Part shown: piece by piece, positions 27,928-39,925 of the stretch | How the letters are laid out: the number at the start of each line of letters is the position of its first letter | Position numbering within the stretch: position 1 is the stretch's first letter | DNA from: Aphelenchoides besseyi | Lineage: Eukaryota; Nematoda; Chromadorea; Rhabditida; Aphelenchoididae | Length of the DNA stretch: 64,000 nt | Reading direction: 5' to 3' | NCBI GenBank assembly: GCA_024699855.1 | Contig: JAMPIQ010000001.1 | Location: 2,232,001 to 2,296,000 of the forward strand | Notes under the pieces: model-generated | Databases searched by the model: none | The model's input: only the letters and a program-made list of their open reading frames with translations | Told to the model about the DNA's origin: nothing | Program-made: the position numbers and the translations under genes

Positions 27928-28546
27928 TTACTTCTTCCCTTTGGTAAGGTATTCGGCCGACGGTGCTGGAGCCGGATAGGGAGCATTGACCGACGGCTGA
28001 GCGTATGAAGATCCCAAATTTGCGGAAACATACGCTGGTGGGGCCGCATATGAGCCACCGTAAGAAGCCGGAGCGACGTATCTGAAACGATTTGCAGTTT
28101 TTCATTTGGACCGAATTCAAGTTTTCGACTGAAAACGGATTTCCACAAAATGCATTCAATCGAATAACAAAAGTTTTTTGAGGAAAATTCCGGATTTCGG
28201 ACGTCTCATTTTCAAGGTCAACGGATGAGCGATGTGTTTGCATTCGCTCAATTTGATTTCGAACAACGGAGTTCAAAACGACGGAAACCGCCGCCGACAT
28301 CTCGAAGATGTTCGACAGAACCGGAAAACGGCATTTCTGTTTGTCATGAATCATCATTCAATTTGTTGACTCATTTTTGCCGTAAAGACGACTATTCACG
28401 ATTCCAACTTACGATCTTGTACATTGCGGAACTTGGGGTGCACACGGCGGTTGTTGGCAACAGCCCGAACCGCCGAGACCGATACATGCATGAACAACAG
28501 TACTTATGAGAGCAAGAATGAGAACGGTAAGCGATTGGGAGAACAT
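27928..28546 (-). CDS. small secreted Cys/Pro/Tyr-rich protein
   Basis: Two exons (28413-28546 and 27928-28081) code about 95 residues. There is a signal peptide (MFSQSLTVLILALISTVVHA), a Cys cluster GGSGCCQQPPCAPQVPQC like the GGCC...QPPC core of its neighbour, then a Tyr/Ala/Pro-rich tail (SYVAPASYGGSYAAPPAYVS) ending TKGKK. The 331-bp intron is long for this window. Tyr- and Pro-rich secreted peptides of this kind are usual in nematode cuticle or eggshell, which is inference only. A TATA box lies about 50 bp upstream of the ATG. Confidence 0.7.
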
Positions 28547-28595
28547 CACAAACTTCTGCAACTGACTTGTTACACGCAACCAGACATCATAGCTT

Positions 28596-28605
28596 CGCTT
28601 TTATA
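28596..28605 (-). promoter_or_regulatory. TATA box of the 27.9-kb secreted protein gene
   Basis: Minus-strand TATAAAAGCG lies 50-60 bp before the start codon at 28546, leaving a 5' UTR of roughly 25 nt if initiation is about 30 bp downstream. Confidence 0.5.
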
Positions 28606-29307
28606 TTCCGAATTCAATCCATTATCTTTGATTTTGCCATTTCACTAACGATCACAATGAGTCGATGGTGAGCCGGTTTTCGTAGGCACTTTCTTGACCA
28701 TTATGTTCATCTTCTATGATTATTCACGCTTCGCCTCCTTGTGGTCATTCGGTTTGAATTCGACGGCACATAAAACGGATCGTTCGATTTGATTTGCTTG
28801 AAACCTGATGCACGATGTTTCATCTTTGTGCCGTCAAACAATCCAACGAATTGCACGACTTTTCAACACCTGATAGAACAAATTCATTAACCGCAGTTGA
28901 AAAGGAATTGCAAATAACCGCGTTTGACAAAAGACAACTAGATTTCTCTATTGCCGGTCACTACAGAAATGAACGTTCATTCTTGTGCAGCATTGTTTTG
29001 ACGTCACATAGGGAGATAAATCCTAAAAACAAATCTTCGATTAGATCATTCAATCCAAACCGACTTACCTGAAATCAATTCATTCAACCAGCTGCTTGTT
29101 AACCATCACAAACTTCAGAGACAATTCTTGTATATAGATGATTGCAAGACAAGTTGCTAGTTTCTATTTTGGTTTACAATAATGAAGCACATGAAAGACT
29201 GTCGAGGGGCTATAATCTCCGAACTTCTTCTTACGACTTCATTACTGTTGATTTGCAACGTTGTTTAAAGGAATTTTATTTTAAATATTCGAAAATTACA
29301 TCAACTT
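28606..29307. other. intergenic interval, nothing recognised
   Basis: AT-rich sequence with only short, unsupported open frames. A 13-bp match (CATCACAAACTTC, near 29104) to the 5' UTR/start region of the preceding gene hints at a decayed paralogue but is too short to call. Confidence 0.4.
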
Positions 29308-32300
29308 TTAATGTAAAAGACTGCGGAAACCTCCGGATGACAATTGAATTCGACAGCAAATGAATCCGTTGTCACTTCCCGTGAACAGACACGCTGAATT
29401 GTCGGGACATGCTTGAGGAGTTCCGGTTCTTGCATAGGGATTGCAAGTTCGATAATTTCCGGCCAACTCGACAGGAACCAAATTCGCTGGTTGCGGTGGA
29501 CAAACGTCTAAATTCAAGAATAATATTGAGAGAAGTGTTCATGGGCATACTGGGTAATCGAACGTCGCTTTCCAATCCACAGCAAATGTATCGCTGAAAT
29601 TGAAGTCTTTGATCACTGCTTACAAACTCGATTTACTTCAATTGACGTTGAGTATTGACAATGACGATTCGCACCACAACCCTGGATGGCATCGTTGAGT
29701 GCTGCACTTGGCGAACAGTAACGATAAGTCGATCCTCCATCTCCGGGAACGGGAACAAGTTGTGGTGGGCAAACTGAAAACCTTCGATTTAACTGCAAAG
29801 AATCAAAACTAACAGCCAGTATCCACACTATCTGGTGAACGGCAACAATAGAACGCATTCACGGAGTTCGTTGTAGTTGAGAACCAACAGAAAAAGTTAC
29901 CCGGACCTGAAAATTAAGTATTGAAGTTGTTGAAGTAATCAAAACATTTACATGCGCCATCAACATTTGGAGTACATTGCATTGGTTGAAGAGACAGAGC
30001 GGAAATAAATGGTGTTGAACTTGCAGGGCACAATGCTAAATCACAATTGTAATTAAACTCAGTAATCAATTGTACCCTGTAGTTCTGTGCTTGCACCACA
30101 ACAAACATTCTGGTCGAGAAGTGGACTCGAATAACACGTGTAGCCTTCCGGACAGCCTCCAGAAACTCGACCGGCACCACCCGGATTCGAACATTGAACT
30201 AGACGTGTTGTGTCCATCTCTTTAGCAACAACAGTTCCCGGTGGACAGGCTTCACTTAGGCAGTAATTTTGGCATGCTTTTTGAGAAGCAAAATTGTTTC
30301 GGTTGCCTAAAGATATTGTTCGTGGCAATCAAATCAGACTTCTAATCACCTTCACAACCGTTGTATTCGAACGTTTGACAGGTCTTCGTATCCGCATTGA
30401 AATAGAAACGGGTAATCGTGGTACTCGAACAGCGAACTCCGACGTCTCGTGGTTGCGAACAAACAAAATTCTTCGATGGACAGCAAAGTGGTTTTGTTTG
30501 ATACATTGTACCGGACCACGTTGTAACAGGAGTACAGTAATGAGTCGAAGGACATTGGCGATTTGTGGTACACGGTCGAGCAGCTCCATTCGGTTCTTTC
30601 CATACTTCACCGCCGTCCGGACAACTTTCTACACGACAATAATCTTTGCAATCCTGTTGAGTAGCAAAATTGTTGCTGTTTCCTATAATCAACTCTTATG
30701 ATTGCGTATTCTAGAAGTCAGTTACCATCGCATCCATTAAACGAATATGTTTGACATGTTCGTGTTGTTGAGTCATAGTACCACTAAAGTTCAACGTTTA
30801 ATTATGATAGCATTAAAAGCGTAAAATGAATCTTATATAAGAACTTAAGCTGCTTACTCGTGTCACTGCAGGTCCACAAACGGCGCCGCTCTTCGAACCC
30901 AACGAGCAAGTGTATGCTAAACGACTGTATTCGTTTGTTTGCTATTGTTTTGTACCTTGTGTTGGACAACATCCATAAGTAGTGCCGTCGTAATAACAAT
31001 AGTAGTTAGCGGGACAAGTTGAAGTCATTGAGCTTGTTCCACCACAAACAATAAAGTTGCCGCTTGAGTCCGTTAGAGCGGTTCCTTGAATGCATTGAGG
31101 TTCACCTGAAATGGATTTGTATATCAAAGTTATTATTCGCAATCATCTTACTTTTTGCATCACGACAATAATCTTGGCATTCCTTATAGGTCTCAAAATT
31201 ATTTGCGTTTCCTTGACCTAAAACAGAATGTCAATTTAGATTACAAGACAAAAACAAACATCCTGAGTAAATGAACTCCTCACAGTTGCCGGTCTTCGCA
31301 TTAAACCACCAACGATTAGAATACGTTCCACAGTTACCCTGAAAGTATGAGAGTGAATGATTGCAGTTTTGATTGCACCTGTTCTCTCGGTAATTTACAA
31401 ACATATTGAGGACGTGGACAACAGACGCCGCCAAATGTCGTGCTTCCTGATGTCGATTCGCAACTATGAGTTGTTGGGCAGGTATTTGCACCGCTGCCCG
31501 TTGGAGAACATTCCATATTACGTTCACCGCTTGAATCCTTCAACGGTTCACCAGCCGTACACAATACTAAAATGAAATGATCAAGTTGTTGATGTCTCGA
31601 AACACAAACTTCTTGAACAGAACTTTTCACAATGATCTTGTGACAAAAAGTTGTTGAAGTTGCCACCTTGTCCAAGATACTAAAAAAATCGTAAATTGAA
31701 TGTTTGACTGGTAAACTCACAGAAAATTGAATACAACGTCCTTCTCTTGAATCATAATAGAAACGAGGATACGTGTTACCAGTACCTTAAAACTTATTTC
31801 TACCATAAAAACGAGCGTCTGAACTGACCATCAGGAATTCCAACATCAAAGTACTCAGACGGTAAACCACCAGCTGTATTGTAAACTTCGGTTGGAATTG
31901 CACCATTTCGTGAACAGATGTGAACTGAAATTACGCAAAGTCATCGAGTTAGATGTGTTTAACAAACGTGATGTGGGACAGCACTGTTGAAGGGTTCCCA
32001 TGGTTGTACATCTGAAGTTCGAATGTCAGTTCAATGTTTTTATCCGTTTTCAATTCTACAAGCTCTACAACTTACAAGTAGTTCGGATTGTTACATCCAT
32101 TATCACTTCCTTGGCAATACACTGGTTCTTGTTTAACACCTGTGGTTCGATCACGATAAAGTGGAAGGCCACGATTACAAGCTGTTGAATTGGGTTTTGT
32201 CAATTTCAATTAGAAACCACTTACTTTGTTTGCAATAGCTTTCACAATGGTCTTTAGTTTGGAAATTGTTTGCATTCCCGCCATATCCCTGATATTTCAA

Positions 32301-33306
32301 TTCTCGACATTCACCAGTAATTGGATCGTGATACCAATGATTCAATGTCGTTCCACCGCCTGGAATTCAAAATACAAAAATATGTCAAACGCTTAGAACA
32401 TCTTTTCAAACACTTTGATTCCTCTCGAAAAACTACTCCGCTGCTTACCAGGTGGTGTGTAGCCCTGAAACAATAAGTTTAGTTTGATACAAACACCCAC
32501 GAACTTACTTCATTTGGCGGTTGAATACAAGCGAATGCTAAAAGAGAGGTAATAGCTAGGAAAGGAAAGCTTTCAAACCTCTTGATGGACAACAAAAACT
32601 GATTGGATTGTTCACTGTACAGTCATCGTTATCGCAAATACAATCATAAGCCAATGCGCCGATTGCTTCACAAGTGGCATCTGCTCCGCCGTAACATTGT
32701 TGAACCTTAATTGAAAAGAATAGACCTTGTACCGTGAGTTAGAATCACCTGATTTTCGATGCGAAATTTGGGATTATTTCCGTTTAATGGACAAAATCCG
32801 TAATTTAAACACACCAATCCGTCGCGTGTACGGAATGGTGGCTGATTGTTTGCGCAACGACATTCACCTGATCGACAGTAAGCGCCTGAAAATTGATCGA
32901 TTACATTTGTTCGTAATATCCCAACAAAGTCGTTCAAAGCGTTGGATCTGTTGACAAAAGTTGTTGCAATGAAATCACTTAACTGGCCAACTGCTTTCAC
33001 ATTGTCGATTTTGTGTACAACCAGATTCGCCGGGATTAATTTCTGAAATAATCCATTGATAGGCGAACATTACAACCCCATCTATCACTCACTTCGCCAA
33101 CAATACGAATCGATTTCGACATACGTCGTCAGACAGGCACATCGCTTATTTCCCGCACAATAGTTACCGGTGTTACAGTCGGTACTAACTTCACATGGAC
33201 GACCCACAGTCCCGTGTTGTCCGTAGACTTTGTATGTAAATTCGGCAAGCAAGAGGGTAATTTGGATTACGATAGTTGACAGATCAATCGATCTTCGAAG
33301 TCTCAT
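29308..33306 (-). CDS. secreted multi-domain Kunitz / lustrin Cys-rich / EB protein
   Basis: A long extracellular protein of about 17 exons. The signal peptide follows ATG 33306 ([15 protein letters not shown]). The first cysteine module ([20 protein letters not shown]) and a second ([15 protein letters not shown]) are EB-like. Five Kunitz units lie near 32,230-32,360, 31,640-31,860, 31,170-31,340, 30,680-30,890 and 30,270-30,450, recognised by W/FYY...C..F.Y.GC.GN.NNF.....C...C. They alternate with lustrin-type repeats such as [18 protein letters not shown] and CCPSKNFVC. The end is three or four lustrin repeats (VCPPQ...C...C...CC) and [10 protein letters not shown]. Such proteins occur in nematode cuticle and extracellular matrix and may inhibit serine proteases. 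The two N-terminal Kunitz units lack the second and fourth cysteines. Confidence 0.85.
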
Positions 33307-34303
33307 CGCTGATCATTAAGCGATGTGAACAATTCAATGGAAAAATTGGCAAGATGGTAACCAGTTAAGGAACAAATCAGTGGCCAGCTAATGAGACAAA
33401 AAAATTGACGGGAAAAGGAAAAAACGATTTGGCCACTTTGTTTTAATCGACACGAGACGAGAAGTGAAGAGTAGCCGTTAACCACGCGCGTGAGTCCCGA
33501 TCTGATCTCGTCCTAAGGCCAAGTCAATGTATTTGACCTTCTCGCGACAAAACAAACTATTTAAATCGGCCGATTTTATTTCTTCACAGTTAAGAGGTGG
33601 AAGTCGACAGTCAGCATTTTTTACTCTTAGTCCTCATCTGTGTGCAATGATGATGTGCACCAGTCGACGCATGTTAACCGCAAACCGATCGCCCAATCTT
33701 TCGAACTTGAGCGCGAACGTCCTCAAGCTCCCCCAACCAATTCAGCAACTCCAATGCGACGTTCCCGAACAAAGGCGTTTTTAATTTATTTTGTAAATAA
33801 CGAACAATGCCAATCAACTGACTAGTGTGGATGAATAATGCAACTCGAACTAGAGTAAGAAGCCTAGATGATAATTTTTCTTTGTAACAACCCAAGAAGA
33901 ACGATTGCGTAACAAGTAAATGGATAAGAAGAATACTGAAAGCCATTTGGACACGGGTTATGAAAACCACTCCGTAATAGTCCCGCATTAGCTAAAGGAA
34001 GAATGTGCTTTAGCGACTAAATAAGCCCGAAATTAAACCAAACAAGCACTGCGGTAAAGGACAATAGAACGATAAACCCATAGGACGAATGACGGTCGGG
34101 CGAATTGTTGCAACTCACCATACAAGTCAATAGTATTTATAAAACGAATCAATTGGCTAAGTGCTGGTCATCATTATTCAACCAAAAAGACAACTTGATG
34201 CCCGTTCAAATAAGCTCATCGGAAGGTTCGCAACAATCGGCCGGCATATATCTGACAGTTTTCGAATATAAGAATCGTTAAATGATGCAAGAATTCTAAA
34301 CAG
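33307..34303. other. intergenic interval; weak secreted-peptide candidate
   Basis: A minus-strand frame at 33674-33988 contains a signal-like stretch (MAFSILLIHLLVTQSFFLGC) but runs through an AATAAA sequence and has no clear gene structure. A TATA-like motif lies near 34130-34145. I do not call a gene. Confidence 0.3.
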
Positions 34304-36705
34304 TTAAGTTGGCTGATCGTTGTTGGTGTTCGAATTGGTGGGATGATCGGAATGTTTGTGTACGTTCTCCGAGTTGTTCATAACGATTTCTGATTCCTGT
34401 TGCTTTGACGACTTTCTTGAACACTTTCCACTATCCGTCACAGCGTCGTGATTTAAACGAAATGCTTCGAGAACAGGTCGTAGAATGTCGCACATCTTTG
34501 CCGAATCTTTCTGCAAGATGTGTGATGTTCAATTAAGTTCGTATTCTTGTAACTTACATCACAAATAAATCCAAATTCGATTAGATCCGAAACCAGACCT
34601 TCAGCGGTGTCGTTGACGTGAATCTCCGTAACCAACTGCCGATTCATGTGATCGTCCAATTGAAGAACCGCTTTCAAACAGTTCCCTTCGATGGTTGCCT
34701 GCATATTCAGAATCGAACGTGTTTCTTTGTACGTATCCGACAGTTCTTTGGCCGATTGGTTTCCTGCTAAATTGTTCAACACACTTTGAGCAGTGTCGTA
34801 ACCTTCGTCTCGAACAGCCAACGAATTCGGTTGGAGAAGCACGGAATTGGGAATCGGTTCGGCTTTTGCGGGTGTTGATGTCGAATTTACCAACGTCGAG
34901 TCCCCAATCGAGAAGTACGTGGCTTGCGGTTTGGGATGTTCGTTGGAGTGTGATGGTCGTGCTGTTTCCTTGCTTTGAGACAACGAATGAGTACTTGGTT
35001 TTGCGCTTGGAAGCGATTGCTGAGGTGACGAGTCAACTGGTATATGGTTGATGATCGATTTCGACGATGCGTCGGACGGCGTTAAAGCAATACGAGAAGC
35101 GGAAGCCGTCAATTTTGCTGGCGTATGAGCAAGTGGTGCAAAAGCGAACAACGGATAGATACCATTGCGTACATCTTCCAAAAATTTGTCGAGATCAACC
35201 TGAAATCACATGAACAACAATCATTTCACAAGAGAATTCAACAAACTTGAAAAGTCTTTTGCTCGCAATAAGGTAACTCTTTGAGTTTGGAGACAGCAGC
35301 AACTTTCGATGCATCCGGAACACGTAGGTCATCTTCGGACAAGTGGTCGATAAGCTTTGAATTCACGATGGCATGAGCGGATAGAAGTTTCAAGGAATGA
35401 ACCTCGAACAAAGCTTTGTGAAACAACAGCTCACGAGCAGTTGGACGTTTTGAAGGATTGTGATTGAGACAAATTTCGATAAAGTTCTATAACAAGGTTT
35501 GTATTTTTGTTAACGAATTCAACTCGTACGCGCTGTTTCTGATCCTCCAACGTTTCAATTGCTTTGCGAATCACATCGGGTGTTACTTGACTAGTGTTCT
35601 CGGAAGACGTTCCGTTACAACACAACCCGCCGGTAGTTGCCATCTAAACGTTCGACTAATTGCCTTTCAATTGATTGTTTCCAACCTCAAGAGCGCAGAT
35701 ACCAAAAGAGTAGATGTCGGCTTCGGTGGTGGCCTCGGTAAGATGGTCGAACTCTGGAGCGACCTAAAATTTGTTGAATTGTATTTCGGCCAACGAAAAA
35801 AACTTCGAATTTGTATTCAACTACTTACATAGTGCATGTTTTTCAGATTTTCGCGAAATGTCTTAACATGATGATGAATGGCATTTGGTGCGACTGAAAG
35901 ACGAAAATGATTGAAGGAACGTTGAAGCTCTCACTTACCGCAACCAATTTTGATTAAACCGTTTTGCTGAATGAAAACCGTATTGCATGTGAGATTTGCG
36001 TGAACAATTGGCGGATCACACGAGTGCAAGTAATTTAAAGCCGAAAGAATTTGAGTGGTCCACTTTTTCCAGACCTTCAAATTCAACGGAGTGCCGGAAG
36101 AGCGAGCACGATGTAAGAATCGAGACATCGAACCGGAGGACATGTACTCGGTTATAAAGATTATCTGAAACAACACGTTGCTACAAACAATATGAGAACT
36201 CTTACTCTCGGTTTGTCCGATTTGCTGTCCGTCCAATACTTGTGAAATTTGACGAGATTAATGTGAACTAGTTGAGTCAAATTGTCGAAGACCGATTTCA
36301 ATTTCTCCTAAATCAACGATTGTCGTTCGAGTCTTAACGAAAACGTTCCAAACCTCTTGCTCTCGAAAGTTCTTTCTCTCCGAAAACTGAACCTCGTTCC
36401 AAACCACTTCGTTTCCCGTTTCGTTGTCCATGGCCAAGAAAGCAGCATCGATACCGGGTACATCTCGTTGTTTCACTTTCTCACGACGCTTCGACCACCG
36501 TTTGTCGGGACTTTCTTCCAAAATCTGCAGCAAAGTTACGCACAAAAGGATAAATCAAACAAACTTCTTCGGCTCCATCGCCGTCCGAATCGCTTCCTTT
36601 GTCCTCGTCCGCAGTTCCGGATGGATTCGCATGGTTGGCTGATGAGGAAGGCGATGAAGAGTCGGGAATGGTTTTCGAGTCCGAGTCTTCGGTAACATCC
36701 GCCAT
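34304..36705 (-). CDS. nrbp-1: nuclear receptor-binding protein pseudokinase
   Basis: NRBP is a catalytically dead kinase-like adaptor acting in vesicle transport, ubiquitin-ligase scaffolding and growth control. The acidic Ser-rich N-terminus (MADVTEDSDSKT) leads into the family block RWSKRREKVKQRDVPGIDAA, then EVVWNEVQFSERKNF. IIFITEYMSSGSMSRFL and QILSALNYLHSCDPPIVHAN follow, where the kinase HRD is replaced by HAN; NRBPs have HGN. NGLIKIGC stands in place of DFG, then MHYVAPEFDHLTEATTEADI. After the kinase-like domain come NRBP-specific C-terminal regions, including DEGYDTAQSVLNNL and LVSDLIEFGFIC. There are about nine exons. The loss of catalytic residues is the family norm, not damage. 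Confidence 0.93.
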
Positions 36706-37498
36706 TCTGTTTCAAGAGTCGAATAGAGACGACTCAAAGTAAATTCGAAACGTGCAGACTTCTCACAAATTTGAGCTCATGATTTTCGAACGTTTTGAAT
36801 AGAACGCACGGTTGCCGTCTGAAAAAAGAAAATCAAGGACCATTTGCAATCGAAATGCACGTGAAATCACGGGTTGTAATCCGGAAAGCGCGAAGAGATT
36901 GCAGGTCGGGAAATTGAACGGCCACCTTGTTCGGAGATAAAATACGAATCGACTTACGATAACAAAAATTGAACCGTATGATCATGAGTTGTTGTTGAAA
37001 TGCTTTTGTCCTCCTGTACTTGACTACAACACAAGATTCCAAGTTCATCAGCACACGGTTCCCGAAAAGCAGCCGTTGGCGAAACGACGAAGCCAAACGG
37101 ATTCCGTTTGGGAGCGGAAGAACCCGAGTGATGCAAAGAATTTTCACCGTGAGCAGATGGCGATTCTAATCGCGATGCTCAATCAGTAAGAGCGCTTGTA
37201 GTGTCTTAACGTGCAATCTGATCGATTTGAATCATAAAGATCTTGTCGTTTATTTTCTTCCAATTGACCGATAACAAGTATAAGATTTTATTGGAGAAAA
37301 CGAAAATTGAAAGACTTAAAAAGCAACGATGGACGGTCGAAAAAGTTCGCGGATTACTTGCCGTCGAGTGTGGGGAGAGATCGTTTGGGAAGATTAATTT
37401 GAGAGACAAACAAATATGGACGGGATTACAAGAGTAAGGCAAAGAATCGAGAAAATTAAGACGACCCGAGAGTTCAATAACCCGTCAGTGAAGGCCGA

Positions 37499-39925
37499 TT
37501 ATTTTGGTTGAGCGGATGTCGGTAGAAACGAATTGGGCATGTTGTTGGAGTTTATCATCGCAGCCAATTGCATTAATTGTTGTGGTTGAAGATAAGGAGG
37601 AACGATGCCCACCGGTGGTCGTGCGAAGAACGGTGAGAACGGAGCGCCAACGGAAATCGGCGGTCGCATGAAAGGCAATGGTTGAGCTTGAGATTGACCT
37701 TGAAAAAGTTTTTAATGAACACGTTTGTTGCGTTTACCTCTTTGTAGACTGTTGGTTGAATTGATAACATTCGAAGCTAGAAGACTCGGAGATGTGTTCT
37801 GTTGTTGTGAAAGTGATGAGGAAGTTGACGGCGACTGTCGGGAGGTTTCGCCTTTCAGCTCGTGGATTTTATGGCGCAACGTATCGGAGACTGATTGAGG
37901 AGTATTATGCAATCCGTTAAGCAATATTCCCGCCGTCATTTGTTGTGCTTGTAGCGCACCGGCCAAGGTACTTGGTTGTTCGGCAACAGCACCCGTTGTA
38001 ATCGAACCACCTGCCTTTTTCATCGGATGCTGCGCGGTTGTGACGATATTTGGTAATTGCGTTGGATTATTTGTCATATTCAAAAATGTGTTAAAGTACG
38101 GTTGCTGTTGAAGCGCAGCTGCCTGACGATTTCTTTGTTGTTGAGCGCTGACGGGAGATGGTTGGGAGGAAAACGGCAAATTGCCGCCCATTCCCAAAGC
38201 ACCAGTTTGAGGTAATTGGACGGGTGTCGAAGACGGCGTACTTAACGAGCTCTTCGGTTTGTTTGTAATAACACCCGACGACACGGGCGTTTTGGAACTT
38301 TTCGAAGGAAGTGAGCCTATGAATGTTGGGTAGTTATTTAAAGTCAAAGATTAATTACGATGATACCTGATGTTTTTTGTGCATTTGGCGAAGGTGCGGC
38401 TTTTACGGTCAGCGGACTCGTGAAGTTGAGCGGCTGATGAGACGAGTTCTCGTCTCGCTTTTCGAAACTCTACAAACGAAATTGAGTAAATAAACGACTA
38501 CAAATCATGTGGACCTACTTCCTCCTTAATCAAGGTGGGTGCGTCATCAGAAACTGAAAACAAACTCATAAATGACTCGATTGCTAGTTATAAGATTTTA
38601 ATTGCAAAAAACTGGATTATCATAATAATCGCATTCATAAAACTATCACTTACTGTCTGAAAATGGTGTTGGCGAACGAGACGCCCTAATTTCATTTGTC
38701 GAATTCAAATCCACACCATCGGACTGAATTGATCGGTTAACATAATCGAACGCAAAAATCCGCTTACGATATTTGAGTTTTTGACCGCCGATTTGGATCC
38801 ATTTTCACTCGTATCGATGTCACGAAGTGGACTACTGCACTTTCTACAGCAAAATTGAATTTCGGGAATTGGGTCACAAGCAGTGGAAGTGGTTTGCACC
38901 GACGACGACTGGCTGGCCGTGTTTTCGGTAAGCACCTGTAAATTACCGATGACCTTAAGCGTACTTGACCTTTTCAACTCACTGCTTTCTCATCGACATG
39001 TTGAAAGATCAGGTGATTGTTGACTTCCGAAACCGATTGAAAGATGTGGCCGCATTGTTTGTGTGGACAACGATGTAAAGTCGAATGTCCGTTCAGTTCT
39101 TTCGGTTTTTGCTCTTGTTCATTCAAACTAACCGGCTGGTCGAAAATTAAACATTCTTCTAAAACAAATACGAACCTTGCAAAATCGACATACAAACAAC
39201 TAACCGGGATTGACTTTTCCTCTTCGCTCACCTCCACGAGTCAACAACCGTTTTCCACGCTTCAATGACGCGTTCTGCCCATTATCCGATCCTAGACTTT
39301 TACTGTTGGCTATCCGCTCGGCCCGTTCACTGAATTAAACAAATGAAAAGAAACCGAAGAAAAAACAATTACCGGGCAAACTGGTGAGTCTTCGGCGGAA
39401 CGCCGTCGGTAATGACTCCGTGATATTGACGTCCTTTCCATTTTGTCGTAAAAAACAGCGTGTTAGCTGGAAAAGCAAACTACAATAGAAAAATACTGCG
39501 AGACTTACGATCTATGGCAAATACGACGGTTATGTCTAAGAAGATGCGACTGTCCGGTTTCAACTCGCAATTCTCGTCGTATTCTGTTTGACAGGATTTC
39601 GATTGTGTGGTCGTGACTTTGCGCTTTTTCGGCGGACGTTCGGGGCTATGATTGTTGTTCGAGGAAGTGGGCCTCGACTTCAACGGTTCGGTTTTTCTCT
39701 TTCGCGAGAAACTCTCGTCCTCATTTCTCGGTGAAGGCGAAAAGCCGAGCTTGTCACTAGAAACCTCAAACATCAAAAAACAAGCGGCATTTCATTTTCT
39801 CACCTTTTATTCTTTACGTCCGCGGAAGAAAAAGTGGCCGCGTTGGAGGACGAGTTGCCGTTACTCATCATGTCGGGCGGATTTGGGCACTCGTCAATTA
39901 CAAGGCCTGCTTCATCGTCCGACAT
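37499..39925 (-). CDS. Scribbler/ZNF608-609-like nuclear protein
   Basis: About eleven exons. The N-terminus is acidic (MSDDEAGLVIDECPNPPDMM), followed by a basic stretch with PPKKRKV, a textbook nuclear signal. The block SCQTEYDENCELKPDSRIFL leading to LFFTTKWKGRQYHGVITDG aligns by eye with the STQT...LVVNVTWRNKTYVGTLLD region of ZNF608/609 and Drosophila Scribbler/Brakeless. A single C2H2 finger follows (CPHKQCGHIFQSVSEVNNHL, then IFQH). The C-terminal half is Gln/Pro/Ser-rich low complexity with a helical TLRHKIHELKG and a Pro-rich end FMRPPISVGAPFSPFF. The family consists of transcriptional co-regulators. The assignment rests on one domain plus the lone finger and its order, so it is probable rather than certain. 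Confidence 0.6.

Noticed and set aside
29085..29135. Possible decayed paralogue of the 27.9-kb secreted gene
   Set aside because: Only a 13-bp shared stretch around the ATG; no signal-peptide coding remains.
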